Below are positions 9,345 through 18,673 of a stretch of DNA of 59,826 bases, one piece after another. The stretch is from Betaproteobacteria bacterium (GTDB taxonomy: Bacteria; Pseudomonadota; Gammaproteobacteria; Burkholderiales; Burkholderiaceae_D): contig VGHX01000006.1 of assembly GCA_016868055.1 (NCBI GenBank), forward strand, positions 1 to 59,826, written 5' to 3'. Numbering within the stretch: the stretch's first letter is position 1; every line of letters starts with the position of its first letter. The translations under genes were made by a program, and so were the position numbers. The notes beneath the pieces were generated by a model that searched no databases, had not been told where the DNA came from, and saw nothing but the letters and a program-made list of their open reading frames with translations.

Positions 9345-11051
9345 ATGACCCAAAGCTTTAGCCGTCGTGATTTTGTTATCCGACTAGCCAGCGTGTCCGC
9401 TGCATTATCGACAGGTGTAGGGTTAACTGCCTGCAGCGGCGACGGCGGCTATGCTGAATTCAACTATGGTGTCGCCAGCGGTGACCCGTTGGCTGACAGA
9501 GTCATCTTATGGACGCATGCGAGATATCCGGGTAGCGATGCAACCGTACCACTTCGGTATCAAGTCGCCTCGGACGCTGCATTTACTCAAATTATCACGC
9601 AAGGTGATACCGAGGCCAGCATCAATACCGGTCATACCGTAAAAGTTGATGCTACCGGCCTCGCCGCCGGACAAAGTTATTACTATCGATTTCTTGAGGG
9701 ATCAAACCCCTCTCCCGTTGGCATAACGCGTACCTTGCCACTGAATGCCCTGAGTGTGAAACTCGGCGTTCCTAGTTGTAGCAATTATCCAGCTGGATTT
9801 TTTAATGTCTACGCCGAAGTCGCGGCGAGTGATGTAGATCTTGTCGTTCATCTTGGTGACTACATTTACGAATATCCGGCTAATGGATATGCGTCTATTG
9901 CTGCAGAGACACTTGGAAGAGCATCAATACCAACGAATGAGCTGATTACGTTAGCTGACTATCGCCTGCGCCATGCACAATACAAAAGCGATCCAGATAG
10001 CAAGAATTTGCATGCGCGGTTAGCGATGATCAGTGTTTGGGACGATCATGAGCTTGCTAATGATGCCTACAAAGATGGGGCTGAAAATCATGATCCGGCT
10101 GCAGAGGGTTCATGGAGTAACCGTAAAGCAGTTGCCATCCAGGCTTATCACGAATGGATGCCTATCCGCTCTGGCACAGATAAAACAAAATTTTATCGAA
10201 GCTTTGACTTTGGTAAGCTGCTGAGCCTGCATATGCTTGATACCCGACTTATCGGTCGAGACAAGCAAGTTGATATAGCCTCACTTGCAGGAATCAACGG
10301 AGCGAGCGCCTATGCCTTGGCTGCTGCAGAGTTCGCCTCCCCGAATCGTCAACTGCTCGGCGTAGAACAGGTCCAATGGCTGCAGAGTAAAATTGTAGCG
10401 AGCACCGCAACTTGGCAAGTGCTCGGGCAACAAGTCCTGATGGCGCGAATGGAATTTCCGGCGTCGGTCCTGAAAGCACTCAACAGCACTGATACCTCCG
10501 CCGCTGCGCAAGCGGCAGGGCAAAAGGCGGTGACTGATTATTTAACAGCTAAAAACACGCCGGCATCATCGCGTTCTGCTGAACAGGTGGCGCTCTTAAA
10601 CGCAACGACCAATCCTAAGCTTGGGTATAACCTCGATGCGTGGGATGGTTATATTGTCGCAAGAGAAACAATCCTGGCAACTGCGCTCCAACTAGGCAAG
10701 CGACTGATTGTTCTGTCGGGCGATACTCACAATGCTTGGCACAACGATTTGACACTCAAAGGGCTGGCTAATCCAGCATTGGACGGTACGAAGGTTGGGG
10801 AAGAGTTTGCGGCGAGCGCGGTGACCTCCCCTGGCTTGGAGGACTACCTCAAGGCATTCCCTCCGCAACAGATAAAAGCCATTTTTGAAGGTGTTGTCGA
10901 CGATCTGAATTGGATGGATCCTTCGCGGCGAGGCTTCTTGAAAATGACCTTCACGCCCACGGCGGCCAAGGGTGAGTGGATCTTCGTCAGCACAGTGACC
11001 AGCAGGGCGTACACATCCTCAGTGGGATGTACGACGACGCTTCAAGCTTAA
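9345..11051 (+). CDS. phoD: PhoD-family alkaline phosphatase/phosphodiesterase, Tat-exported
   Basis: This 568-residue PhoD-like metallophosphatase releases phosphate from mono- or diesters outside the cytoplasm. The N-terminus has a twin-arginine motif 'SRRDF' and then a lipobox-like 'LTAC', so the product is Tat-exported and perhaps a lipoprotein. A PhoD N-terminal domain follows ('FNYGVASGDPLADRVILWT'). The metal-binding core includes 'VVHLGDYIYEY', 'SVWDDHELANDAY' and 'IVLSGDTHNAWHNDL'. The start is supported by AGGAG five bases upstream. It lies 172 bases after the DUF4214 gene on the same strand, next to the T2SS operon. Confidence 0.92.
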   Translation: MTQSFSRRDFVIRLASVSAALSTGVGLTACSGDGGYAEFNYGVASGDPLADRVILWTHARYPGSDATVPLRYQVASDAAFTQIITQGDTEASINTGHTVKVDATGLAAGQSYYYRFLEGSNPSPVGITRTLPLNALSVKLGVPSCSNYPAGFFNVYAEVAASDVDLVVHLGDYIYEYPANGYASIAAETLGRASIPTNELITLADYRLRHAQYKSDPDSKNLHARLAMISVWDDHELANDAYKDGAENHDPAAEGSWSNRKAVAIQAYHEWMPIRSGTDKTKFYRSFDFGKLLSLHMLDTRLIGRDKQVDIASLAGINGASAYALAAAEFASPNRQLLGVEQVQWLQSKIVASTATWQVLGQQVLMARMEFPASVLKALNSTDTSAAAQAAGQKAVTDYLTAKNTPASSRSAEQVALLNATTNPKLGYNLDAWDGYIVARETILATALQLGKRLIVLSGDTHNAWHNDLTLKGLANPALDGTKVGEEFAASAVTSPGLEDYLKAFPPQQIKAIFEGVVDDLNWMDPSRRGFLKMTFTPTAAKGEWIFVSTVTSRAYTSSVGCTTTLQA

Positions 11052-11376
11052 ATACGAAAGATTTATTCCGACGACGTGAGTGGCAAGGCCCAAAAAATTA
11101 AAATAATAGCAATAATGATTGTGTGATTTCGCTTTGACAGCTGCCTCGTAAATGCTAACCACTCATCGGTTCGAACGGTGGCTGCAAGCTTCGGGTAGCT
11201 GCTGTGCCCCGCCTGACTCCGCTTATTTAGCAATTAAGCTTGGAAATCAAACTTTATTGCCAATTGTTTTAAGTGCTGATGTCCGCTAACCTATAGCGGA
11301 TTATTAACTTGCTGGCAAAGACCTGCCCCGTCGAACGAGTGATGTGTCGACGAGGTTTTGCGGATTCTGGAGTCCA
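11052..11376. other. 325-base intergenic region before dadA
   Basis: No gene is supported here. The stretch contains an AT-rich segment just after phoD and a small inverted repeat, TCCGCTA/TAGCGGA with a 5-base loop, at 11282-11300. The repeat has no following T-run, so it is not a standard intrinsic terminator. No convincing -35/-10 pair was found. Confidence 0.5.
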
Positions 11377-12633
11377 ATGCGCGTAGCTGTTATCGGCGGC
11401 GGTGTCGTCGGAGTGTGTGCTGCCTATTTCCTTGCCGAGACAGGGCACGAGGTGACGGTGCTGGAGCGCTACGGCAATGTGGCGCAGGAGGCCAGCTTCG
11501 GCAATCTGGATCTGATGGGTCCAGCCTCGGTTCGGCCATGGTCGATGCCGGGAACGGTACGCCGCGTGCTCGGCATGTTGATGCGTCCGGAATCTCCGAT
11601 GGCGTTCAGCGCCAAGTTCGAGCCGGCGATGTGGGGCTGGCTACGTCGGCTAAGCGCCGAGTGCGATATTCAACGCTTCAAACAAAACCAATCACGGCTG
11701 CATCGTCTCGCCAGCTACAGCCATGAGTTGATGCTGCATCTGGCGCAGATACACGAGCTCGACTTCCAGCAGCGCACTGGTGTGATGATGATGTTCCGTA
11801 CGGCGCGTGATCTGGACCAAGCCCATCCCATGATGGAGACTCTCGGTGATGCCGGCGTGCGCACCGAGTTGCTTGATCCGGACGGTGCGGCACAGCTCGA
11901 GCCGACCCTCTCCACCCAGACCCCGTTTCAAGGCGCGCTATTCATGCCGGATGACTGGAGCGGCAACTGCCCCTTGTTCGTGCGACAGCTGAAAGCGATT
12001 GCGCAGGAGCGTGGCGTCGAGTTTCAGTTTAATTGCGAGGTGGACGCGATTCAGCCCGAGCTGGGCGGTGTCAGCTACCGCGTCGGCGACAAGATTGTTG
12101 ATGTGGATGCGATCGTGATTGCGGCGGGCGCTGAAAGCGGCAAGCTGCTGCGCAATATTGGTATTAGCCTGCCGATGTACCCTGTCAAGGTGTACTCGGC
12201 CTCTACCCAGATCCAAGAGTACGATCTCGCCCCCAATGTCTCTCTGTATGACGACACCTACCGCATCGCACTCACGCGGCTCGGTAAACGTATTCGTATC
12301 GCGGGTTGTGCCGAGCTGGGTTCCAGTAATTTTGATTTGCACCAGAAGGCGATCGACACACTCGTCAAAGTGGCCGACGACTGGTTTCCGAACGCTGCCA
12401 ACTACCGTACCGCGACCTTCTGGTGCGGGCCGACCGCGATGCTGCCAGAGGGCGTGCCGTTGGTCGGCAGCACCACCCACAATAATGTGTTCATTAACGC
12501 CGGCCATGGCGCGAGTGCCTGGGCACTCGCCGCAGGTAGCGGCAAGCTGGTAGCGGATGTTGTCTCTGGTCGTCGCACCGAGATCGATACCGACGGGCTC
12601 ACGCTCACACGTTATGGCGACCGAGTCCGCTGA
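11377..12633 (+). CDS. dadA: D-amino acid dehydrogenase (FAD-dependent, DadA family)
   Basis: This enzyme oxidises D-amino acids to 2-oxo acids and ammonia, passing electrons to the respiratory chain at the inner membrane. The N-terminus is an FAD-binding Rossmann fold ('VIGGGVVGVCAAYFLAE'). The DAO-type C-terminal signature 'INAGHGASAWALAAGSGK' closes the FAD site. The ORF extends upstream to a GTG at 11344, but the ATG at 11377 is chosen because it begins directly at the Rossmann strand and has GGAG just upstream. It then codes for 418 residues, as usual for DadA. The end overlaps the following nnr gene by 20 bases. No alanine racemase lies next to it; alr is 22 kb away. Confidence 0.9.
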   Translation: MRVAVIGGGVVGVCAAYFLAETGHEVTVLERYGNVAQEASFGNLDLMGPASVRPWSMPGTVRRVLGMLMRPESPMAFSAKFEPAMWGWLRRLSAECDIQRFKQNQSRLHRLASYSHELMLHLAQIHELDFQQRTGVMMMFRTARDLDQAHPMMETLGDAGVRTELLDPDGAAQLEPTLSTQTPFQGALFMPDDWSGNCPLFVRQLKAIAQERGVEFQFNCEVDAIQPELGGVSYRVGDKIVDVDAIVIAAGAESGKLLRNIGISLPMYPVKVYSASTQIQEYDLAPNVSLYDDTYRIALTRLGKRIRIAGCAELGSSNFDLHQKAIDTLVKVADDWFPNAANYRTATFWCGPTAMLPEGVPLVGSTTHNNVFINAGHGASAWALAAGSGKLVADVVSGRRTEIDTDGLTLTRYGDRVR

Positions 12634-14110
12634 TCAGCGGATCTATAGCGTAACCCGCGTGCGCGACATAGAACGCGCCGCATTAACTTCTCTTCCCGCC
12701 GGCACCTTGATGTCGCGCGCCGGCGCTGCCGCCGCGCAGGTAGCACTCGATATGCTACTGCCGCAGAACAAAGCGCCGGTGCTGGTACTCGCCGGGCCGG
12801 GTAACAACGGCGGTGACGCGCTCGAAGCCGCGGCGCTGTTGGCGCAACGCGGTTTGCCTGTGATGGCCGTGCTGATGGCCGACCCGCAGCGCCTGCCAAC
12901 CGATGCGCTCGCAGCCTATCAGCGCGCACGTGGCGCTAAAGTGCAGTTTGTTGAACGGTTTGATGTCACCGCGCACTGGGCACTGGCGATTGATGGCTTA
13001 TTCGGTATCGGACTAGCGCGACCACTCGCCGGCCCATTCGCTGCGGCAGTCGAACAGCTCAATGCGCTTGACTGCAAAGTGCTTGCGATTGATGTGCCCA
13101 GTGGTTTGGACGCAGACAGTGGCGTCGTGCTGGGTGGCACGGTGGCGGTCAGCGCCAGTACCACGCTAACCCTGATCGCCGATAAACCCGGTTTGCATAC
13201 CGGCGCGGGGCGTGACTACGCAGGTACGGTAGTGGTTGATGCACTGGGCTTGGATGTCGAGAGCTTTGGTGCGCCACTGGCGCGATTGATTACCCCTGCG
13301 CTGTTTCCGCATGTGTTCAGCGCACGCCCTCATGCCTCTCACAAAGGGAGTTTTGGGGATGTCACGGTAATTGGCGGAACTGACGGCATGAGCGGTGCGG
13401 TGCTACTGGCGGCGCGCATGTGCGCTATGGCGGGTGCCGGCAGAGTGTTTGCGGCATTTGCGGCGTCGCCACCAGCGTTTGATCCAGTACATCCGGAGTT
13501 AATGTGCCGCGACGCCGCTGCCATCGATTTACAGCAAGGCGCAGTCGTGATCGGGCCCGGGCTCGGCATCTCGCGCAGCGCGCATGACCTTGTGGCGCGT
13601 GCCCTGTCCACCCAATTACCGCTGGTGCTGGACGCTGATGCGCTGAATCTGGTGGCACAAGAATATGGGCTGCAACAACGGCTGGCACGACGCCGTGCGC
13701 CTGCGCTGCTGACACCCCATCCGGCTGAGGCAGCGCGACTGATGGGCTCGGATACGTCGCAGGTGCAACAGAACCGGTTGAGCGTTGCGGCAGAGCTTGC
13801 CGCACGGTTTAACGCTTGCGTGATCCTCAAAGGCTCGGGCAGCGTTGTGGCCGCGCCTGACGGCCGCTTGGCTATCAACACCACAGGGAACCCGGCGCTC
13901 GCTACTGCGGGTAGTGGCGATGTGCTTGCAGGCTTATGTGGCGCATTGCTGGCACAGCAGCACACCCCCTGGGAAGCAGCGCTGGCAGCTGTCTGGTTAC
14001 ACGGCGCAGCTGCAGATCAAATGGTCGCAGATGGTATGGGCCCGGTCGGTGTCACTGCGGGCGAGTTACTACCTTATGTGCGCAACTGCTTGAACCGGAA
14101 GCCGGTATAG
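12614..14110 (+). CDS. nnr: Bifunctional NAD(P)H-hydrate epimerase / ADP-dependent dehydratase
   Basis: This protein repairs hydrated, inactive NADH and NADPH. The N-terminal YjeF-type epimerase domain (about residues 1-210) carries 'VLAGPGNNGGDALEAA' and 'DVPSGLDADSG'. The C-terminal ribokinase-like dehydratase domain (about residues 225-495) carries 'LTPHPAEAARLMG' and 'AGSGDVLAGLCGALLAQ'. The ATG at 12614, inside the end of dadA, gives 498 residues, the normal size; the longer ORF from 12557 is an unlikely start. It ends 20 bases from the convergent ABC ATPase gene. Confidence 0.93.
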   Translation: MATESADQRIYSVTRVRDIERAALTSLPAGTLMSRAGAAAAQVALDMLLPQNKAPVLVLAGPGNNGGDALEAAALLAQRGLPVMAVLMADPQRLPTDALAAYQRARGAKVQFVERFDVTAHWALAIDGLFGIGLARPLAGPFAAAVEQLNALDCKVLAIDVPSGLDADSGVVLGGTVAVSASTTLTLIADKPGLHTGAGRDYAGTVVVDALGLDVESFGAPLARLITPALFPHVFSARPHASHKGSFGDVTVIGGTDGMSGAVLLAARMCAMAGAGRVFAAFAASPPAFDPVHPELMCRDAAAIDLQQGAVVIGPGLGISRSAHDLVARALSTQLPLVLDADALNLVAQEYGLQQRLARRRAPALLTPHPAEAARLMGSDTSQVQQNRLSVAAELAARFNACVILKGSGSVVAAPDGRLAINTTGNPALATAGSGDVLAGLCGALLAQQHTPWEAALAAVWLHGAAADQMVADGMGPVGVTAGELLPYVRNCLNRKPV

Positions 14111-14130
14111 GCACCTCCCATTGAGCGCGC

Positions 14131-14823
14131 CTATTTGTCATCGACAATATGACCGGCACTAATCGTGATTTGCCGCTGACACATCGCCGCAATCGTCTTG
14201 TCGTGCGTGACCAGCATTAGCGTGGAGTGCTGCTCACGGTTCAGCTGAAACATTAAACCGATCACCGCTTCACCAGTCGCGGCATCCAAGCTACCGGTTG
14301 GCTCATCAGCAAGGAGTAGCGGTGGCTCGGTCACAAAAGCCCGTGCCAAGGCGACGCGCTGCTGCTCACCACCAGACAAAAATTTTGGGTAGTGCTTCAA
14401 ACGCTGCGACAAACCCACCCGATCGAGCATGGCGAGCGCTTTCTGCTTGGCAGATTTGTCACCCCGCAGCTCTAGCGGCAGCATCACATTCTCAAGTGCC
14501 GTAAGATGACCCAGCAATTGAAACGACTGAAACACAAATCCGATACGCGACTTACGCAGCGCTGCACGACCATCTTCATCCAACGCATACAGGTCAGTGC
14601 CATCAATACGCACCGTGCCCGAGCTGGGGGTATCTAATCCGGCTAGCAGCCCCAGCAGCGTTGATTTTCCCGAGCCGGAGGCGCCCACCAGCGCGACCGT
14701 AGCGCCGGGCTGCACGGTAAAATTCAAGTCAGACAGAATGCTGAGCTCGCCGCTTGCGTCTGCGACTTTTTTGTTCAGGCCTTCGACGGCGATGGCTGGA
14801 TAGTTTTGGGGATGATCTTGCAT
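14131..14823 (-). CDS. ABC transporter ATP-binding protein, YbbA/LolD type
   Basis: This ATPase subunit resembles E. coli YbbA, which partners a FtsX-type permease. It shows Walker A '[12 protein letters not shown]', signature '[15 protein letters not shown]', Walker B '[12 protein letters not shown]' and the switch His in 'LMLVTHD'. Starting at the ATG at 14823 gives 230 residues, matching the family; the frame stays open to 15036 but the extra residues look like antisense of tesA. No permease gene is adjacent, unlike E. coli ybbA-ybbP. The start codon overlaps that of the divergent tesA inside the sequence GCATGC, an arrangement also reminiscent of the divergent tesA/ybbA pair in enterobacteria. 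Confidence 0.88.
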   Translation of the reverse strand: MQDHPQNYPAIAVEGLNKKVADASGELSILSDLNFTVQPGATVALVGASGSGKSTLLGLLAGLDTPSSGTVRIDGTDLYALDEDGRAALRKSRIGFVFQSFQLLGHLTALENVMLPLELRGDKSAKQKALAMLDRVGLSQRLKHYPKFLSGGEQQRVALARAFVTEPPLLLADEPTGSLDAATGEAVIGLMFQLNREQHSTLMLVTHDKTIAAMCQRQITISAGHIVDDK

Positions 14824-15451
14824 GCAGAGTCGGATAATCGGTAGTCTCAGCCAGGTGCTGCTGCTGTGCCTGATGCTGTGCGCACCGGCGGCGTATTCTG
14901 CATCAAAAACCTTGCTGGTGCTCGGTGACAGCATCTCGGCCGAGTATGGTCTGCCGCGCGAGACCGGCTGGGTCAGTCTGCTGCAAAAGCGTGTGACAGA
15001 TGACAAGCTCGCTGTCAATGTGGTCAATGCCAGCATTAGCGGCGAGACGACAGCAGGCGGGCTGACGCGACTACCGGCGCTACTTCAACAACATAAACCC
15101 GCGCTGCTGATCATTGAATTGGGCGGTAACGATGGCCTGCGCGGCTTGTCACTCGCAGCAACCCAAGCCAATCTGCGCGAGATGATCAAAGCAGCTGATC
15201 GTATCGGCGCACGCGTGCTGCTGCTGGGAATGCGCGTGCCGCCGAATTACGGCCCGGATTACAGCAAACGCTTCGCTGCCATGTATCAGGGTCTGGCGCG
15301 CGAGCGCAATGTGAAGCTGGTACCGTTTCTATTTGCCGGACTGGAGGACACGGAGCGATTTTTTCAGCAAGATCGTATTCATCCCAACCAGCGCGCGCAG
15401 CCGGTGATGCTGGACACTGTCTGGCCTATCCTGCGCCCGCTGCTCAAGTAA
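14822..15451 (+). CDS. tesA: Periplasmic SGNH lysophospholipase/thioesterase (arylesterase) TesA
   Basis: This is a GDSL-family hydrolase acting on acyl-CoA, lysophospholipid or aryl ester substrates in the periplasm. A Sec signal peptide of about 26 residues ends at 'AAYSA'. The catalytic blocks are visible: the Ser block 'LGDSISAEYGLP', the Gly/Asn block 'ELGGNDGLRG' and the Asp-x-x-His block 'DRIHPN'. The length of 209 residues is normal. The ATG overlaps that of the divergent ABC ATPase by two bases; the nearest purine-rich stretch (GGGGA) is about 10 bases upstream, inside the ATPase gene. Confidence 0.92.
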   Translation: MQSRIIGSLSQVLLLCLMLCAPAAYSASKTLLVLGDSISAEYGLPRETGWVSLLQKRVTDDKLAVNVVNASISGETTAGGLTRLPALLQQHKPALLIIELGGNDGLRGLSLAATQANLREMIKAADRIGARVLLLGMRVPPNYGPDYSKRFAAMYQGLARERNVKLVPFLFAGLEDTERFFQQDRIHPNQRAQPVMLDTVWPILRPLLK

Positions 15452-15457
15452 GCGCCG

Positions 15458-16519
15458 ATGAAATATCCCGCGCTGCTGCCAGCGGCACAAGCACTTGCCG
15501 AGCTGGATACCTTTGACAGCATCATCGACGTACGATCGCCCGCAGAGTATGCGCTAGACCATATCCCCGGAGCCATCAACTGCCCGGTGCTCGATGATAG
15601 CGAGCGCATTCTGGTCGGCACGATGTACAAGCAGCAGAACCCATTTGAAGCACGCAAGCTCGGCGCTGCACTCGTGGCACGCAATATCGCGCATCATCTT
15701 GAGCAGCAGATTCAGGCTATGCCCAAGCAATGGAAACCATTCATCTATTGCTGGCGTGGTGGTAACCGCAGCGGATCGATGGCACTGATCTTCGCCAAGA
15801 TAGGCTGGCCGGTAATGCAGCTCGAGGGTGGCTACAAAGCCTACCGCCATGCTGTGATGCACGTGCTTGATCAGTTGCCCGTGTCGCTGCAGTTTCGCGT
15901 TATCTGCGGCACGACCGGCAGCGGTAAGAGCCGTTTGTTGCAGACCCTTCAGCAAGCCGGTGCGCAAGTACTCGATCTGGAGCGATTAGCGGCGCATCGC
16001 GGTTCAGTGCTGGGTAGCATGCCGCTGAACCCGCAGCCTTCGCAGAAACTGTTCGAGACCCGGCTATGGGACGCGCTGCGCGGGTTTAGCTCTAGTCGTG
16101 TGGTGTACGTCGAGTCGGAGAGCAAGAAAATCGGCGATCTACGGGTACCTGATGCGCTGATGGATCGCATCCGACAATCGCCCTGCGTGAGCATTGCGCT
16201 ACCGACCGAGTGTAGAGTGAAGCTGCTGCTGGACGATTATCCGCACTTGATGAGCGATACGGCTTTACTCAAAACGCAGCTGTCGCATCTGACGCAATTA
16301 CATGGCAAAGAAAAAATCCACCACTGGCAGACCCTGGCTGACACTGGTGAGTTCGCTGCATTGGTAGAGACGCTGCTGGTCGCGCACTATGACCCCGCGT
16401 ATCTGCGTTCGATTGAAAACAACTTCTCGGGCTATCTCAATGCCAAAGTCATTCCGATGAGAGGCATCGAGGAATCAGACTTCTCGGCTGCAGCGCAGAC
16501 ACTGATTGCCGATGAGTGA
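15458..16519 (+). CDS. mnmH: tRNA 2-selenouridine/geranyl-2-thiouridine synthase
   Basis: MnmH (SelU/YbbB) replaces sulfur by selenium at the wobble 2-thiouridine of certain tRNAs, using selenophosphate. The N-terminal rhodanese domain has its active-site Cys in 'CWRGGNRSGSMA' (about residue 97). The C-terminal domain has a P-loop 'GTTGSGKS' near residue 153. The length of 353 residues fits the family. It begins 6 bases after the tesA stop, so the two are probably cotranscribed. No selD or selA is in the window, so whether the cell supplies selenophosphate cannot be judged here. Confidence 0.93.
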   Translation: MKYPALLPAAQALAELDTFDSIIDVRSPAEYALDHIPGAINCPVLDDSERILVGTMYKQQNPFEARKLGAALVARNIAHHLEQQIQAMPKQWKPFIYCWRGGNRSGSMALIFAKIGWPVMQLEGGYKAYRHAVMHVLDQLPVSLQFRVICGTTGSGKSRLLQTLQQAGAQVLDLERLAAHRGSVLGSMPLNPQPSQKLFETRLWDALRGFSSSRVVYVESESKKIGDLRVPDALMDRIRQSPCVSIALPTECRVKLLLDDYPHLMSDTALLKTQLSHLTQLHGKEKIHHWQTLADTGEFAALVETLLVAHYDPAYLRSIENNFSGYLNAKVIPMRGIEESDFSAAAQTLIADE

Positions 16520-16559
16520 TGTGGCATCTGGATCCCGGCCTGCGCATCGGCTTGGATAA

Positions 16560-18482
16560 CTATTGCTTAGGCTTGCTCATTGCCTTTGGCTCCGGCGTGG
16601 TCTTGAGGATTTCTGCCTTAGCGCGTTTGCGAATCACGCCCAGATAGCCCGCCATCTCCTGCGCGGCGATAAATTCTTCCACCTGCTGCTTTTCTGATTT
16701 GATCGCTTCCGCATCAGCCGGCTTGTCGTCGATACCGTTCACTTTGTAAATGCTGTAGCCCTTGCCCGGCACGGCCACGCCCACATAAGCGGGCAACTTG
16801 GTCGGGTCGGCCTTCATGATGGCGGCCACTGCGGGCGCCGACACGCCATTAAAGTTCGACCGCGATACCTGATTGACCGCAGCAAAATCAGCGCTACCAC
16901 CGGCCTTCAGCTCGGCCAGACGCTTCTCACCTGCGGCTTGGGCGAGCTTCTCTGCCTCAATGGTCAGCACGCGCTCCTCAATGTTTTTTTTCGCGTCTGC
17001 CAGCGGTATCTTGGTGACCGGCTTGTAATCGACGACGCGACCGGAGATGTAGATACCAGAACCAACCTCTATCGATTCGGTGTTGTGCTTGCCCTTGATC
17101 GCATCATCAGAAAAAATCGCCGCAAGAAATTTAGGCTGATTAAACGCTGCCTGCTTGGGCAGCGATGGGTTGGGCTGACGCGTTAAGCCGCCTACGGTTT
17201 CTATCTTCAGGCCGAGCTTGTCGGCGACAGGCTTCAGGCTATCCGGCTGCTCATACACCATGTTGTTGAAGGTCTCGACCATCGCGGCAAACTTCTTGCC
17301 AGCTTCGGTACGACGGATCTCGTCTTCGATATTCGATTTCACATCAACCAGCGAGCGCGTCGCTGCGGCTTTGATCGCGGTGAGCTTGATGATATGGAAA
17401 CCGAAATCCGACTCAACGATGGGGCTGATCTCACCTTCTTTCAGCTGGTAGGCGGCGTCTTCAAACGGCTTGACCATCATGCCCTTGCCGAAGAAATCCA
17501 GGTCACCACCGCGCTCGGCTGAACCGGGGTCGTCCGAGTTTTCTTTGGCAAGCTTGGCGAAATCACCCGGGCTTTTCTTGAGCGCTGCCAGCAGCCTCTC
17601 TGCCTTGGCTTTGGCCGCGCCTTTCTCGGCTGCGGATGCGTCTTTGCTGGCCTTGATCAGGATATGGCTGGCACGACGCTGCTCGTCAGTTTTATAGCGC
17701 GCCTGGTTCGCGTCGTAGAATTTTTTGATTTGATCATCGGTCACCACAATCTGATCTTCCACCGCCGGCGCCGCCAGCAGAATGAACTCTGCCTTCAACG
17801 ATTCGGGCGTCTGAAATTGCGACGAAAACCGATCATAGTAATCCTGCACCATGGCGTCAGTGAGCTTGACCTGCGCACGAAAATCCTTCGCCTCTATCGC
17901 CAGCTCTTGCACCTCGCGCTTTTGCTGATTCAGCGATGAGATGCGCAGCGCAATTGCGCTTGGCGCGAAAGCGCTGCCCTGCACCGCAGCGTTGGCTTGC
18001 TGCATCGCCAAATCATGGCGCAGCGTGGCCTCGAATTTTTCGGGGTTCAAGCCTTGTGCCGCCAGCAGCTGCTGATAACGCTCTTTACTGAACTTGCCAT
18101 CGGCATCGGTCAGGCCGGGAATACTGAGAATCGTCTGGCGCACCAGATCGTCCGACGCAGTCAGGTGCTTTTCACCAACATCTTTGGCCAGCGCCTTTTG
18201 CGAAACCAGATTTTCCAAGGCACCCATTTTTGCATCGGGCGTGTCAAACATGGCCGGGTTGAACTGGTCACCAAACATTTGCTTGAAGCGCTCGAGTTGA
18301 CGCGCGTGCGCGTTATCCCATTCTTTCTGCGTAATCTCCTGACCCGCAACCTTGGCAACGGCCGGCTCGCGGTTGGCCATACTGGTATAGCTTTGCAAGC
18401 CAAAGAAAGCAAATGAGGGGAGGATGATCAGCAGCAGTAAAAACTGCATTAGCCGTTGGTGGGTGCGGAAGAAATCAAGCAT
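16560..18482 (-). CDS. ppiD: Periplasmic folding chaperone PpiD (SurA N-terminal plus parvulin domain)
   Basis: PpiD is anchored in the inner membrane near the Sec translocon and assists folding of newly exported proteins. One N-terminal membrane helix is seen at about residues 13-31. SurA-like chaperone segments follow. A parvulin-type isomerase domain lies at about residues 265-365, with 'ASHILIKASKDA', 'GGDLDFFGKGMM' and 'SDFGFHIIKL'. The length of 640 residues is typical. It is downstream of the tRNA-Val/tRNA-Asp pair and separated from it by a terminator, the usual betaproteobacterial order. Confidence 0.95.
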   Translation of the reverse strand: MLDFFRTHQRLMQFLLLLIILPSFAFFGLQSYTSMANREPAVAKVAGQEITQKEWDNAHARQLERFKQMFGDQFNPAMFDTPDAKMGALENLVSQKALAKDVGEKHLTASDDLVRQTILSIPGLTDADGKFSKERYQQLLAAQGLNPEKFEATLRHDLAMQQANAAVQGSAFAPSAIALRISSLNQQKREVQELAIEAKDFRAQVKLTDAMVQDYYDRFSSQFQTPESLKAEFILLAAPAVEDQIVVTDDQIKKFYDANQARYKTDEQRRASHILIKASKDASAAEKGAAKAKAERLLAALKKSPGDFAKLAKENSDDPGSAERGGDLDFFGKGMMVKPFEDAAYQLKEGEISPIVESDFGFHIIKLTAIKAAATRSLVDVKSNIEDEIRRTEAGKKFAAMVETFNNMVYEQPDSLKPVADKLGLKIETVGGLTRQPNPSLPKQAAFNQPKFLAAIFSDDAIKGKHNTESIEVGSGIYISGRVVDYKPVTKIPLADAKKNIEERVLTIEAEKLAQAAGEKRLAELKAGGSADFAAVNQVSRSNFNGVSAPAVAAIMKADPTKLPAYVGVAVPGKGYSIYKVNGIDDKPADAEAIKSEKQQVEEFIAAQEMAGYLGVIRKRAKAEILKTTPEPKAMSKPKQ

Positions 18483-18533
18483 GGCGCACTGTTAGTCCTT
18501 GCCCGTGGTCGGGCTAATCATTATGTGATGCAT

Positions 18534-18562
18534 AAAAAAAGGCGAACACTGGGTTCGCCTTT
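18534..18562 (-). terminator. Intrinsic terminator after tRNA-Asp
   Basis: On the minus strand the stem AGGCGAAC/GTTCGCCT with a 5-base loop (CCAGT) is followed by a run of seven T in all. It lies directly downstream of tRNA-Asp and upstream of ppiD, so it ends the tRNA transcript. Confidence 0.88.
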
Positions 18563-18569
18563 CTGGGTT

Positions 18570-18646
18570 TGGCGGAGTGGACGGGACTCGAACCCGCGAC
18601 CCCCGGCGTGACAGGCCGGTATTCTAACCGACTGAACTACCACTCC
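18570..18646 (-). tRNA. tRNA-Asp (anticodon GTC)
   Basis: This 77-base gene reads GGAGTGG...CCACTCC at its ends, then discriminator G and an encoded CCA. The anticodon loop contains GTC (in CCTGTCACG). The T-arm GCGGGTTCGAGTCCCGT and D-arm TTCAGTCGGTTAGAA are normal. It lies 27 bases downstream of tRNA-Val on the same strand. Confidence 0.96.
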
Positions 18647-18673
18647 TGAAACTACACATTGCTGCTGACTTGT

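Noticed and set aside
11168-11176. GGTTCGAAC, resembling a tRNA T-arm
   Set aside because: No matching acceptor, anticodon arm or flanking stem could be folded around it.
13339-13965. Minus-strand ORF of 208 residues
   Set aside because: It lies wholly inside nnr, whose dehydratase motifs are clear. The composition (rich in Ala, Ser, Pro, Arg) is typical of a GC-rich antisense shadow.
14824-15036. N-terminal extension of the ABC ATPase ORF
   Set aside because: It is antisense to the tesA signal peptide and catalytic Ser block; family length supports the start at 14823.
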